DNA of 64,000 bases from Tabrizicola_A sp964393035 (GCA_964393035.1 CAYMRX010000005.1:248001-312000), one strand, 5' to 3'; shown: positions 16,628 to 25,603, counted from the stretch's first letter. Program-made: numbers and translations. Notes: generated from the letters alone by a model not told the origin.

Positions 16628-17263
16628 TCAGGTCGACTTTGCAGCTGCAAAGTTCAGCCTGAGAAAGCGGCGCTTTACCGGGGGAATGGCCTCTGGGTCG
16701 TTTTCGGGCAGGGGCGTGCTGCCTTCTGCGTTGAAAAGCCAAGGACATTCTTCCTCAACCCGGTGGATCAGGGCCGGGTAGCCGAAATAGATGAAGCTCC
16801 AGACAATGCGGGCGCCTTTGCCATCCTCCAGATACCAATGGCGCCCCTTTTCATGCCGGGCGAGTTCAATCTCCTCCCAGAAGATGCGTTGGCGTTTGGG
16901 GCCAAGCGGCGGCGGCAACAAGAGCGTCGGCCCTTCGATGCCGTCTTCGTCCCAGGTGATGTCATAATAGGGAAAGAAGGCTGTCACCATCATGCCCGTC
17001 ATCGCCAGCGCCGCAACGGCAACCGTCAGAACGGCCCAGCCGCCGGTGCCCTGCGAAAACGCCAAAAGTGCTGCCCCGGCCAGTGCTGTGCCAATCAGGC
17101 AGATCACGGTCAAAAGCGCACGGTTGGGGGCGATGCGGCCGGTTTCACCCTCGGCATCGGTTTCGACGCGGGGCTGTTTCGTGGCGATATGGCGCAGCAT
17201 GGCGGTCAAGCCAAGTAGCACCGCAAAGGCGATGGCAACACGCAGAGTCAGAAGGTTGAGCAT
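16628..17263 (-). CDS. Integral membrane protein of unknown function
   Basis: A 211-residue protein with an N-terminal membrane helix (LLTLRVAIAFAVLLGLTAML), a second and third hydrophobic segment (LLTVICLIGTALAGAALLAF; VLTVAVAALAMTGMMVTAFF) and a cytoplasmic C-terminal domain with tryptophan-rich beta-strand pattern (DITWDEDGIEGPTLL, EEIELARHEKGRHWYLEDG), reminiscent of membrane-bound PH-like domains. No catalytic motif is seen. The start at 17263 is chosen at the first helix; a 20-residue upstream extension is possible. It is divergent from the uvrD-type helicase and could share its control region. Function unknown. Confidence 0.6.
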   Translation of the reverse strand: MLNLLTLRVAIAFAVLLGLTAMLRHIATKQPRVETDAEGETGRIAPNRALLTVICLIGTALAGAALLAFSQGTGGWAVLTVAVAALAMTGMMVTAFFPYYDITWDEDGIEGPTLLLPPPLGPKRQRIFWEEIELARHEKGRHWYLEDGKGARIVWSFIYFGYPALIHRVEEECPWLFNAEGSTPLPENDPEAIPPVKRRFLRLNFAAAKST

Positions 17264-17354
17264 GGCAGTGCCCCCAAGATTTTGCCTGAAAGGTGCGCGG
17301 CAATCCGGGCAGGAATAGGACATAATCCGCGCTTTCCCGCGGATTTGCCCGCGC

Positions 17355-17360
17355 TTGACA
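17355..17360 (+). promoter_or_regulatory. Candidate -35 element for the uvrD-type helicase gene
   Basis: A consensus TTGACA ten bases before the SOS box. The matching -10 region would overlap that box, a typical arrangement for LexA repression. No good -10 hexamer is visible, so the call is tentative. Confidence 0.4.
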
Positions 17361-17370
17361 GGAATTTTGC

Positions 17371-17385
17371 GAACATTACCGGAAC
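17371..17385 (+). promoter_or_regulatory. SOS (LexA) box upstream of the uvrD-type helicase gene
   Basis: GAACATTACCGGAAC matches GAAC-N7-GAAC, the reverse complement of the GTTC-N7-GTTC direct repeat recognised by LexA in Rhodobacter and other Alphaproteobacteria. It lies 41 bases before the helicase start codon. Confidence 0.75.
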
Positions 17386-17425
17386 AGTTCTTTATATCCG
17401 GTAAATCCCGGTTTATGGTTTTCCC

Positions 17426-19873
17426 ATGAACGAATGGGATGAAAATGACGCCTTCGAGGCGGCCGTGCCGCAGCCGGTGCCGCATTCGGTGCCTTTGTCG
17501 CAGCGCGCCATGGCGGCGCGACCTGCGCCCTATCTCGATGATCTGAACCCTGCACAACGCGCCGCGGTGGAGGCGCTGGATGGCCCGGTTCTGATGCTGG
17601 CAGGTGCGGGCACCGGCAAGACCAAGGCGCTGACCGCGCGGATCGTGCATCTTCTGAACATGAACCGGGCAAGGCCGAACGAGATTCTGGCCGTGACCTT
17701 CACCAACAAGGCCGCACGCGAAATGCGCGCCCGCGTGGGGCGGATGCTGGGCGATGTCGCTGAGGGCATGGCGTGGATGGGCACCTTCCACTCGCTGTCA
17801 GTGAAGATCCTGCGGCGGCATGCCGAACTTGTCGGGCTGAAGTCGAACTTCACCATTCTGGATACCGACGACCAGTTGCGCCTGCTGAAGCAATTGATCG
17901 TGGCCGCGAACATTGACGAAAAACGTTGGCCCGCTCGGCTGTTGGCCGGGATCATAGATGGCTGGAAGAACCGCGCGTTGACGCCGGACCGGGTGCCGTC
18001 GTCCGAGGCCGCCGCCTTCAACAATCGCGGCACCGAACTTTATGAACAATATCAGGGCCGTCTGCGCGCCCTGAATGCCACCGATTTCGGTGACCTCTTG
18101 CTGCATTGTGTGGTGATCTTCCAGAAATACCCCGATGTGCTGGAGCAATATCAACGCCGGTTCCGCTATATTCTGGTGGACGAATATCAAGACACCAACG
18201 TCTGCCAATACCTCTGGCTGCGGCTTCTGGCGCAGGCCCACAAGAACATCTGTTGCGTCGGCGATGATGACCAGTCGATCTATGGCTGGCGCGGGGCCGA
18301 GGTGGGTAATATCCTGCGGTTCGAGGCGGATTTTCCCGGCGCAGTGGTGGTGCGGCTGGAGCAGAATTACCGCTCCACCCCGCATATTCTGGCCGCGGCT
18401 TCTGCCGTCATTGCCCGCAATGAAGGCCGTCTTGGCAAGACGCTGTGGACCGAAGAACAGCAAGGCGAAAAGGTGCGGCTCATCGGCCATTGGGACGGTG
18501 AGGAGGAGGCGCGCTGGATCGGCGAGGAGTTGGAGGGCTTGCAGCGCGGCCGGGGCCAGCGTGACAAGCACAGCCTTGAGGATATGGCGATCCTTGTCCG
18601 CGCCAGCCATCAGATGCGCGCCTTTGAAGACCGGTTCCTGACCATCGGCCTGCCTTACCGCGTGATCGGCGGTCCGCGGTTCTATGAGCGGCAGGAAATC
18701 CGCGATGCCATGGCCTATTTCCGGCTGGCCGTCAGCCCGGATGACGATCTGGCGTTTGAGCGTGTGGTGAACACCCCCAAGCGCGGCCTTGGCGACAAGG
18801 CGGTGCAATCCATCCAGATCGAGGCGCGCGAAATCGGCATGAGCCTGCTGGAAGGCGCGCGGTCCCTGCTGGCCAAGGCAGGCATTGGCGGCAAGGGCGC
18901 GGCACAATTGCGTGTGTTTGTCGAAGGGGTGGATCGCTGGCACGCGGCCGTGCGCAATGTGCGCATCACGAGCCCCGAAGACAGCCTGATCGAACCCTTG
19001 TTGCCCGACACGCCGCCTGCCAACTCTGACAGCCACATCCGGCTGGCCGAGGTGATTTTGGAGGAGTCGGGCTACATCTCGATGTGGCAAAACGACAAGA
19101 CGCCAGAGGCGCCGGGGCGGTTGGAGAACCTCAAGGAACTCGTCAAGGCGCTGGAACAGTTCGACAGCCTGCAAGGCTTTCTGGAGCATGTCGCGCTTAT
19201 CATGGACAATGAGCGCGAGGAGGCCGAAGAAAAGGTCACCATCATGACGCTGCATGCCGCCAAGGGGCTGGAGTTTCCGGTGGTCTTTCTGCCCGGCTGG
19301 GAAGAAGGGCTGTTCCCAAGCCAACGCAGCATGGATGAAAGCGGCAAGAAGGGCTTGGAGGAGGAGCGCCGTCTGGCCTATGTCGGCATCACCCGGGCCG
19401 AGGCGCTTTGCACGATCTCTTTCGCCTCGAACCGCCGGGTTTATGGCCAGTGGCAAAGCCAGATGCCCAGCCGTTTCATCGACGAGTTGCCCCCCGCCCA
19501 TGTCGAGGTGTTGACGCCCCCCGGCCTGATGGGCGGCGGCTATGGTGCGGCGGCGGGATATGGCTTTTCCTCGGGGCTTGAGGAGCGGGTGACCAAGGCC
19601 GATGTCTACAACTCGCCCGGCTGGCGGCGCTTGCAGGAACGCAGCACGCGGCCGGTTTCGCAACCGGCCGGGTCGCGCAACGTGACCATCGACGCCACCG
19701 CCGTCAGCGCCTTTGTCACCGGAGAGCGGGTGTTCCACCAGAAATTCGGCTATGGCGAGATCGTGGACATCGAAGGCGACAAGCTGGACATCGAATTCGA
19801 CCATGCCGGCCTGAAAAAAATCGTCGCGCGCTGGGTGGTGCCCGCGCATCAGGTTGACGACGTGCCGTTCTGA
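17426..19873 (+). CDS. UvrD/PcrA-type ATP-dependent DNA helicase
   Basis: An 815-residue superfamily 1A helicase. Visible motifs are Q/Ia (LNPAQRAAVEALDGPVLMLA), Walker A (GAGTGKTKALT), Walker B (ILVDEYQDTN), motif III (VGDDDQSIYGWRGAE), motif IV (LEQNYRST) and the C-terminal motifs V and VI (TLHAAKGLEFPVVFLPGWEE; RLAYVGITRAE). The C-terminus (VFHQKFGYGEIVDIEGDKLD) is the Tudor-like PcrA/UvrD domain that contacts RNA polymerase. The family acts in nucleotide-excision and mismatch repair and removes stalled complexes. The SOS box upstream suggests damage induction. The ATG at 17426 begins a short acidic leader before the core. Confidence 0.95.
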   Translation: MNEWDENDAFEAAVPQPVPHSVPLSQRAMAARPAPYLDDLNPAQRAAVEALDGPVLMLAGAGTGKTKALTARIVHLLNMNRARPNEILAVTFTNKAAREMRARVGRMLGDVAEGMAWMGTFHSLSVKILRRHAELVGLKSNFTILDTDDQLRLLKQLIVAANIDEKRWPARLLAGIIDGWKNRALTPDRVPSSEAAAFNNRGTELYEQYQGRLRALNATDFGDLLLHCVVIFQKYPDVLEQYQRRFRYILVDEYQDTNVCQYLWLRLLAQAHKNICCVGDDDQSIYGWRGAEVGNILRFEADFPGAVVVRLEQNYRSTPHILAAASAVIARNEGRLGKTLWTEEQQGEKVRLIGHWDGEEEARWIGEELEGLQRGRGQRDKHSLEDMAILVRASHQMRAFEDRFLTIGLPYRVIGGPRFYERQEIRDAMAYFRLAVSPDDDLAFERVVNTPKRGLGDKAVQSIQIEAREIGMSLLEGARSLLAKAGIGGKGAAQLRVFVEGVDRWHAAVRNVRITSPEDSLIEPLLPDTPPANSDSHIRLAEVILEESGYISMWQNDKTPEAPGRLENLKELVKALEQFDSLQGFLEHVALIMDNEREEAEEKVTIMTLHAAKGLEFPVVFLPGWEEGLFPSQRSMDESGKKGLEEERRLAYVGITRAEALCTISFASNRRVYGQWQSQMPSRFIDELPPAHVEVLTPPGLMGGGYGAAAGYGFSSGLEERVTKADVYNSPGWRRLQERSTRPVSQPAGSRNVTIDATAVSAFVTGERVFHQKFGYGEIVDIEGDKLDIEFDHAGLKKIVARWVVPAHQVDDVPF

Positions 19874-19951
19874 AAAATGCGCCGGAAAACCTTGGTCCTT
19901 TGTTAAGGGCCGGGGGCTAACTTGGGCCGGAATCACTGATCCGGATGCCCC

Positions 19952-20542
19952 ATGCACGGCCTGATAAACCGCTCGCTCCAAGGTTTTCTGCGCGACACCT
20001 ATGGACCCGCGACATGGGGTCTTGTCACGCGGGAGGCCCGGCTTGGCTTTGACAGCTTTGAACCGATGCTCAGCTATGACGCGGGCCTGACAACGGCCGT
20101 GCTGGCGGCGGCCTGCAAGGTGCTGGGCCGCCCGGTGGAAAGCGTGCTGGAGGATTTGGGCACCTATCTGGTGTCACATCCCAACACCGAGGCGGTGCGG
20201 CGTCTTTTGCGCTTTGGTGGCGTTACCTTTGAAGATTTTCTCCATTCCCTGGAAGACCTGCCAGAGCGGGCGCGACTGGCGCTGCCCGATCTGGATTTAC
20301 CGGGGCTGGAACTGGCGGAAACCAATTATGCCGAATACCGGCTGACGATTGATGCGGCCTTTGCCGGAACGGGGCAGGTGATGGTTGGTCTGCTGCGGGC
20401 AATGGCCGATGATTATGGCGCACTGGTCTTGCTGGATTGGATGGGCGATGGCGCTGGCCGGGAAATCATTCAGATCAAGCTGCTGGATCATCGCCACTCC
20501 ACCGGGCGGGCGTTTGATCTTGCGGGATGGGCGGGGCCATGA
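19952..20542 (+). CDS. H-NOX (heme NO/O2-binding) domain sensor
   Basis: A 196-residue stand-alone H-NOX protein. The start MHGLINRSLQGFL, the LLRFGGVTFEDFLHSLEDLP segment with the proximal heme ligand (His98), and the following domain motif (RARLALPDLDLPGLEL) match the family. H-NOX proteins bind NO (sometimes O2) on a ferrous heme and pass the signal to a partner encoded beside them. The stop codon overlaps the start of the downstream diguanylate cyclase in an ATGA, so the two are translationally coupled. The pair should regulate c-di-GMP and hence attachment or biofilm. O2 versus NO selectivity cannot be judged reliably from sequence. Confidence 0.9.
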   Translation: MHGLINRSLQGFLRDTYGPATWGLVTREARLGFDSFEPMLSYDAGLTTAVLAAACKVLGRPVESVLEDLGTYLVSHPNTEAVRRLLRFGGVTFEDFLHSLEDLPERARLALPDLDLPGLELAETNYAEYRLTIDAAFAGTGQVMVGLLRAMADDYGALVLLDWMGDGAGREIIQIKLLDHRHSTGRAFDLAGWAGP

Positions 20543-21594
20543 CCCTTGCCGCCCGCGTACCCTTGCCCTTGATCTTTCTTGACGGTCCGGCGCTGGATCG
20601 GCTGATGCCGATGCATCTGCGGTTGGATGGTCAGGGGCTGATCCGCTCGATTGGGCCGACGCTGTTGAAACTCCTGCCCGAATGCAATGTGCTAGGTGAG
20701 CCGGCCGAAAACTTCTTCGGCCTCCGCCGCCCGTCCTCGGCCGCTGACCTGACCGAATTGCGGCGGCGCGTTGGGGCGCGGCTGCATCTGGCACCGCATA
20801 ATGATCCAACGATGGTGCTGCGCGGCCTTGCCTTACCGGTGGGTGACGCAGGCGGGCTTGCCGGGGGGATCGGCGGCGGCTCGGGCGGGGTGTTGGTCAA
20901 CCTGTCCTTCGGCATTTGGGTGAATGAGGCGGTGCGGCGCTATGGCCTGACCGTTGCCGATTTCGCCGCGACCGATCTGACGGTGGAAATGCTTTATCTG
21001 ATGGAGGCGAAGTCGGCCGTCATGGCCGAATTGCGCAGTCTGAACCTGCGGCTGCACGGGGCCAAGATTGCAGCGGAAGAACAGGCGTTGACCGATACGC
21101 TGACGGGTCTGCGCAATCGCCGGGCGTTGGATGCGCTGCTGGACGATCTGGCAGGGCAGGGGCAGGCCTTTGGCATGATGCATCTGGATCTGGATTTCTT
21201 CAAACAGATCAATGACACGCTGGGCCATGCCGCGGGCGACCATGTGCTGCGCGAAGTGGCGCATATCCTGACCGAAGAAACCCGCACCAGCGATCTGGTG
21301 GCGCGCGTTGGTGGGGATGAATTCGTGCTGGTGTTTCCCGGCCAGATGGACGCTGCCCCGCTGTCGGTGATCGCGGGTCGCATCATCGACCGGCTTGGCC
21401 AACCCATGCGCTATGAGGATCAACCCTGCCGCATCGCAGGCTCGATCGGGATGGTGTTGAGTGTGAATTACCCCGGTTTCGACCTTGAACAGATGCACAG
21501 TGATGCGGATGAGGCGCTTTATGCCTCCAAACGCGCCGGCCGTGGTCGCGCGACGATGTTTGGAATGCCCTTGTCAAAGGATAGGGGGCGCTAA
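20539..21594 (+). CDS. Diguanylate cyclase with HNOBA-like N-terminal domain
   Basis: A 351-residue partner of the H-NOX protein. Residues 1-150 resemble the heme-NO-binding-associated (HNOBA) domain found beside H-NOX. A helical linker (EMLYLMEAKSAVMAELRSLN, then AEEQALTDTLTGLRNRRALD) joins it to a GGDEF domain. The active-site motif is intact (VGGDEFVLVF, GGDEF at 258-262) and an RxxD inhibitory site (RTSD, 249-252) lies five residues before it. It should make c-di-GMP from GTP under H-NOX control and be feedback-inhibited. ATG 20539 is chosen because it overlaps the upstream TGA; a start four codons earlier would overlap more. No EAL domain is present. Confidence 0.9.
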   Translation: MTLAARVPLPLIFLDGPALDRLMPMHLRLDGQGLIRSIGPTLLKLLPECNVLGEPAENFFGLRRPSSAADLTELRRRVGARLHLAPHNDPTMVLRGLALPVGDAGGLAGGIGGGSGGVLVNLSFGIWVNEAVRRYGLTVADFAATDLTVEMLYLMEAKSAVMAELRSLNLRLHGAKIAAEEQALTDTLTGLRNRRALDALLDDLAGQGQAFGMMHLDLDFFKQINDTLGHAAGDHVLREVAHILTEETRTSDLVARVGGDEFVLVFPGQMDAAPLSVIAGRIIDRLGQPMRYEDQPCRIAGSIGMVLSVNYPGFDLEQMHSDADEALYASKRAGRGRATMFGMPLSKDRGR

Positions 21595-21613
21595 GTCATG
21601 GTGCAAGGGAAGG

Positions 21614-21688
21614 TGGCAGCCCGTAGGGGAGTCGAACCCCTCTTGCCTGGTTGAAAACCAGGTGTCCTAACCGATAGACGAACGGGCC
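21614..21688 (-). tRNA. tRNA-Glu (anticodon UUC), copy 1
   Basis: A 75-base cloverleaf with a 7-bp acceptor stem, anticodon loop TTTTCAA (anticodon TTC), GGTTCGACTCC T-arm and encoded CCA. Nearly identical to the copy at 22689-22763, differing at one base next to the anticodon stem. Confidence 0.93.
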
Positions 21689-21753
21689 ACTGGGGCGCTT
21701 CCTAAAGTCCACGCGGCCCATGCGCAAGGGGCAAAATGGCGGGAACGGTCAGT

Positions 21754-22551
21754 TCATCCGTCGATTTTTGCCCCGATGATGGCAATGGCCTGCTGATAGA
21801 CCGTGGCGGCGTTCCATTCCTTGATGACGGCAAAGTTCGGCTCGCCCTCTTGATAGCCCGCGCCCGGACGCCAGCCTTTGGCGGCAAGGTAATTGGCCGT
21901 CGTCGCCAAGGCATCCGCCTGTTGGCCAAGGTCGATCCGCCCGTCGCCATTGCCATCGACGCCATAGGTCAGCGCATTGCCCAGCAGAAACTGCGTGTGG
22001 CCCCATTCGCCGTGCTTGGCCCCGATGGTCTGGCTGGTGATCGAGCCACGGTCGACCAGCTTCAGCCCGCCGATCAGATGCGGGCGGAAAAAATCGGACC
22101 GGCGGCAATCCCAGGTTAGCGTCGCAATGGCGGAAATCACGTTGCTGTCGCCCATGAAGCCGCCAAAGCCGGTTTCCATACCGTGAATCGCCAAAAGCAC
22201 CCCGGCAGGCACGCCGTATTGTGCCTCAAGACTGGCGAAAAGCGGGGCGTTCTTGGCCTTGCGGCCTTTACCTTGCGACGCGATCGCATCGCCGCCGCGC
22301 ACTTCCATGAACTTGGCCAGCGAATATTTGAAACTTTTCTGGTTGCGGTCCGCTGCGATGGTGCCCTTGGAATAGCTGGCCGCCATCAGCGCGGCGATCC
22401 CGGCCTCTCCCACACCTTCGGCGCGCGCTTCCTCTGCCATGGTGGATTTCCAACCCTCAAACCCGGCCGAGGTGTCGCCACAGGGGGCCGCTAGGGCAGG
22501 CAGCGCGAGGCCCATGAAAATGGCGGCAGGCAGAAGCGGGCGCAAGAGCAC
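21754..22551 (-). CDS. Lytic murein transglycosylase (MltB-like)
   Basis: A 265-residue periplasmic lytic transglycosylase of the SLT_2/MltB class, which cleaves peptidoglycan to anhydro-muropeptides. A signal peptide (VLLRPLLPAAIFMGLALPAL with an AxA site) precedes GFEGWKSTMAEEA. The catalytic glutamate lies in IHGMETGFGGFMGDSN. Conserved motifs GEWGHTQFLLGNALTYGVDG and a terminal GYQEGEPNFAVIKEWNAATV support the call. A GTG at 22551 is chosen because it starts the signal peptide with AAGG about ten bases upstream; the in-frame ATG at 22611 would add 20 residues before it. It lies between two tRNA-Glu genes on the same strand. Confidence 0.85.
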   Translation of the reverse strand: MLLRPLLPAAIFMGLALPALAAPCGDTSAGFEGWKSTMAEEARAEGVGEAGIAALMAASYSKGTIAADRNQKSFKYSLAKFMEVRGGDAIASQGKGRKAKNAPLFASLEAQYGVPAGVLLAIHGMETGFGGFMGDSNVISAIATLTWDCRRSDFFRPHLIGGLKLVDRGSITSQTIGAKHGEWGHTQFLLGNALTYGVDGNGDGRIDLGQQADALATTANYLAAKGWRPGAGYQEGEPNFAVIKEWNAATVYQQAIAIIGAKIDG

Positions 22552-22688
22552 GGGGAAAACACCTTGTGATGAAACTTTGGCGCAGTTTAGCGGGCCATGC
22601 GGGCAAGGCAAGCGGTGCCATGGTTCGCAGACCGCGCATCACGCGCAAGTGTGGTGTGGCATCAAGGTGTTGATTTATTGGGGAAAAG

Positions 22689-22763
22689 TGGCAGCCCGTA
22701 GGGGAGTCGAACCCCTCTTACCTGGTTGAAAACCAGGTGTCCTAACCGATAGACGAACGGGCC
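22689..22763 (-). tRNA. tRNA-Glu (anticodon UUC), copy 2
   Basis: A 75-base cloverleaf with the same acceptor stem, anticodon TTC and encoded CCA as copy 1, differing only by one transition (T for C) on the 3' side of the anticodon stem. It is upstream of the lytic transglycosylase on the same strand. Confidence 0.93.
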
Positions 22764-22819
22764 ACGCTGTCGGTGAGGCGCTGTTTAGAGGGGCCTTCAC
22801 CGACTCGCAAGAGGAAAAA

Positions 22820-24562
22820 TCACGCGATTGCCGCGTCTTCGAGCCGAAGTTGAACTTTTGTGCGCCCGCCCCAGTGGTTCAGCTCCAGACGGCCCACGAG
22901 GTGGAAGCGGTTATGGCCGGGGTTTTCCAGTGCGGGGCCAAGCGGTCCATCGAAGGCCCCGAAGGCCACCGCGTCAAACCGTGCGCCTGCGCCGTCGCTG
23001 ACCTGAAGCCGCAGATGGGTGTCGCCCATCCGCCGCGCGCTGACGGCGACATCGGCAAAGGCAAAGCGCGGCGCCGGGGCCTGGGCACCGAAGGGGCCGG
23101 CGGCCTCGATCTGTTCCACCAGCGCCGGCGTTACCGCCGAAGGCATCAGCAGGCTGTCGACGGCCAGATCGCGCGGGCCTTCGGCCCCGGCACCTTGGCG
23201 GGCCAAAAGCTCGGCCAGCCGGGCCATGGCGGGTTCCAACTGGTCCTGCGCCACCGTCAGGCCTGCCGCCATCTTGTGACCGCCGCCTTTCAGCAAAAGC
23301 CCCTCGGCCGCCACGCGCTGCACGGCCGCACCGAGATCAACCCCGCTGACCGAGCGGGCAGAGCCTTTGCCCACGCCGGCCTCCAGCCCGATCACCACGG
23401 CGGGGCGGTGGGTGGCCTCTTTCAACCGGGCCGCCACAATGCCGACGACGCCGGGATGCCAGCCTTCGCCCGCGGCCCAGACCAAAGGTCCGTCCAACCC
23501 GCGCGCCTCGGCCTGCGCCAAGGCCTCGGCGCGGACGGCTTCGGTGATTTCACGGCGCTCGGTGTTCAATTCATCCAGCCGCGCGGCCATGGCCGCCGCC
23601 TCGGCCGGATTGTCAGTAGCCAGAAGCCGCGCGCCAAGATCGGCCTGCCCGATGCGCCCCCCCGCATTGACGCGGGGGCCAAGCACAAAGCCAAGCGCAT
23701 AGGCGGTGGGCGCCTGATCCATGCGCGAGATATCGGCAAGCGCGGTCAGGCCGATCCGCTCGCGCCGGGCCATGACCTTCAGCCCTTGGCGCACGAAGGC
23801 CCGGTTGAGGCCGATCAACGGGGCCACATCCGCCACGGTGGCCAGTGCCACAAGATCAAGAAGCCCCATGAGATCAGGGCCTTGCATGCCTTTGACGCGC
23901 AGTTGGCGGTTGGCCTCGACCAGCATCAGAAACACCACGCCCGCCGCGCAAAGATGCGCAAGATCACCGCTTTCGTCCTGCCGGTTGGGGTTCACCACGG
24001 CATAGGCCGGGGGCAGGGTTTCGGCGCCAAGGTGGTGGTCCAGCACCACCACATCGCAGCCCGCCGCCGCGATGGGATCATGACTGAGCGTGCCGCAATC
24101 GACGCAGACGATCAGGTCATGCGCGGCCCCCAGCGCCTGCATCGCAGGCACGTTCGGGCCATAGCCTTCGTCGATGCGGTCGGGAATATAAAGCGTGGCC
24201 TTGGCCCCCATGGCGCGCAGCCACAGGATCAACAGCGCGGCGGAAGACCCGCCATCGACATCATAATCGGCGAAGATGGCGATGCGCTGGCGGCCCGTCA
24301 GCGCTTGCAGGAAACGGGCGGCGGCGCGCTCCATGTCCTTCAGTACCAAGGGATCGGGCAAAAGATCGCGCAGGGCGGGGTTGAGGAAGCCCTGTGCGTC
24401 TTCGGGGGCGACGGCGCGGGCCACAAGAATCTGGCAGATGGCGGGGGGCAGGCGGGTGATTTGCGCCATGGCCTCGGCCTGGCGCTCGGCCTCCAGTCCG
24501 GGGCCGATCCAGCGGCGCCCGGTCAGGGAGTTTGTCACATTCAAAAAGGCGCGGCTGGTCAT
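22820..24562 (-). CDS. recJ: Single-stranded-DNA-specific exonuclease RecJ
   Basis: A 580-residue RecJ, the 5'-3' ssDNA exonuclease of RecF-pathway recombination and mismatch repair. DHH-family motifs are visible: I (FADYDVDGGSSAAL), II (CVDCGT), III (VVLDHHLGAE), and the DHHA1 motif GGGHKMAAGLTV, followed by the C-terminal OB fold. GAGGAGA lies eight bases before ATG 24562. It follows glpX on the same strand, separated by a structured repeat (24572-24637), and is probably in the hom-glpX-recJ transcription unit. Confidence 0.96.
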   Translation of the reverse strand: MTSRAFLNVTNSLTGRRWIGPGLEAERQAEAMAQITRLPPAICQILVARAVAPEDAQGFLNPALRDLLPDPLVLKDMERAAARFLQALTGRQRIAIFADYDVDGGSSAALLILWLRAMGAKATLYIPDRIDEGYGPNVPAMQALGAAHDLIVCVDCGTLSHDPIAAAGCDVVVLDHHLGAETLPPAYAVVNPNRQDESGDLAHLCAAGVVFLMLVEANRQLRVKGMQGPDLMGLLDLVALATVADVAPLIGLNRAFVRQGLKVMARRERIGLTALADISRMDQAPTAYALGFVLGPRVNAGGRIGQADLGARLLATDNPAEAAAMAARLDELNTERREITEAVRAEALAQAEARGLDGPLVWAAGEGWHPGVVGIVAARLKEATHRPAVVIGLEAGVGKGSARSVSGVDLGAAVQRVAAEGLLLKGGGHKMAAGLTVAQDQLEPAMARLAELLARQGAGAEGPRDLAVDSLLMPSAVTPALVEQIEAAGPFGAQAPAPRFAFADVAVSARRMGDTHLRLQVSDGAGARFDAVAFGAFDGPLGPALENPGHNRFHLVGRLELNHWGGRTKVQLRLEDAAIA

Positions 24563-24571
24563 CTGTGATCT

Positions 24572-24637
24572 CTCCTCGGGCGCCTCCGGCGTCTCGTCGA
24601 GGCCGCCCGCGATGAGCGGCGAAGCCGACGAAGCGCC
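24572..24637. repeat. Dispersed intercistronic repeat, copy 1 (glpX-recJ)
   Basis: A GC-rich element of about 66 bp that fills the space between the glpX stop codon and the recJ ribosome-binding site. It matches, in the same orientation relative to transcription, the element at 42188-42251. The first 28 bases agree at 25 positions and a downstream 18-base block agrees at 16. It can fold into a stem (CTCGTCG with CGACGA). Confidence 0.65.
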
Positions 24638-25603
24638 TTATTTTACCGGACTGCGATAGCTCATCCGGCGCACCGAGCCGGTTTTCGACCGCATCAGCAG
24701 GGTTTCGGTGGTGACCCAGCCGGGTTCGCGCTTGATGCCTGACAGGATGGAGCCGGTGGTGACGCCGGTTGCCGCAAAGATCACATCCGCCGTCACCATC
24801 TCGTCGCGGGTATAGATGCGGTTCAGATCGGTGATCCCGGCCTTTTTCGCCCGGGCTTTTTCGTCGTCATTGCGGAACAGAAGCTTGCCGTAAATCTGCC
24901 CGCCCATGCATTTCAGGGCCGAGGCCGCTAGCACGCCTTCGGGCGCGCCGCCAGAGCCCATATACATGTCGATGCCGGTGATGTCGCTTTCGGCGCAATG
25001 GATCACGCCTGCCACATCGCCATCGGTAATCAGCCGGATCGCCGCACCGGTGGAGCGGACTTCCGCGATCATGGCTTCATGCCGGGGGCGTTCCAGAATG
25101 CAAACGGTGATATCCTCGGGCGCGCAGCCCTTGGCGCGGGCCAGCGCCCGCACCCGTTCGGCGGGCGACATTTCCAAGGTCACGGTCCCCACCGCATAGC
25201 CCGGACCAATCGCCAGTTTTTCCATGTAAACGTCCGGCGCATGCAGAAGCGTGCCGCGCGGCGCCATGGCGATCACGGTCAGGGCGTTCGGCATATCCTT
25301 GGCGGTCAGCGTGGTGCCTTCCAACGGATCGAGCGCAATATCCACCGCCGGGCCTTTGCCGGTGCCAACCTCCTCGCCGATGTAAAGCATCGGGGCTTCG
25401 TCGCGTTCCCCCTCGCCGATCACCACGACGCCCGCGATGTCGAGAAGGTTCAACTGGTCGCGCATGGCATTGACGGCGGCCTGATCGGCGGCCTTTTCAT
25501 CGCCGCGCCCGACAAGGCGGGCAGAGGCGAGGGCTGCGGCCTCGGAAACCCGGGCAAGGCCGAGGGAAAGCAAGCGGTCCTGAAAATCCTTGGCGTCGGC
25601 CAT
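24638..25603 (-). CDS. glpX: Fructose-1,6-bisphosphatase class II
   Basis: A 321-residue GlpX-type phosphatase that converts fructose-1,6-bisphosphate to fructose-6-phosphate in gluconeogenesis. The metal and phosphate sites are visible: VVIGEGERDEAPML, DPLEGTTLTAKDMPNALTV, and the C-terminal SGGAPEGVLAASALKCMGGQ. The start at 25603 is chosen because AAGG lies nine bases upstream; ATG 25612 is too close to that site. It lies between hom and recJ, a gene order common in Rhodobacteraceae. In autotrophic relatives such enzymes also have sedoheptulose bisphosphatase activity, but no Calvin-cycle genes are in the window. Confidence 0.95.
   Translation of the reverse strand: MADAKDFQDRLLSLGLARVSEAAALASARLVGRGDEKAADQAAVNAMRDQLNLLDIAGVVVIGEGERDEAPMLYIGEEVGTGKGPAVDIALDPLEGTTLTAKDMPNALTVIAMAPRGTLLHAPDVYMEKLAIGPGYAVGTVTLEMSPAERVRALARAKGCAPEDITVCILERPRHEAMIAEVRSTGAAIRLITDGDVAGVIHCAESDITGIDMYMGSGGAPEGVLAASALKCMGGQIYGKLLFRNDDEKARAKKAGITDLNRIYTRDEMVTADVIFAATGVTTGSILSGIKREPGWVTTETLLMRSKTGSVRRMSYRSPVK

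Noticed and set aside
13007..17218. A 1403-codon open frame on the plus strand antisense to pyruvate carboxylase.
   Set aside because: High-GC codon bias on the real strand leaves the opposite frame open; no domain or ribosome-binding site supports it.
17264..17323. A possible N-terminal zinc-ribbon extension (SCPDCRAPF) of the membrane protein.
   Set aside because: Chance frame in the promoter region; no ribosome-binding site and no support for a zinc ribbon ahead of a membrane helix.
19903..19921. A CtrA-like TTAA pair upstream of the H-NOX gene.
   Set aside because: The spacing is 11 bases instead of 7 and the second half reads TAAC; too weak to call.
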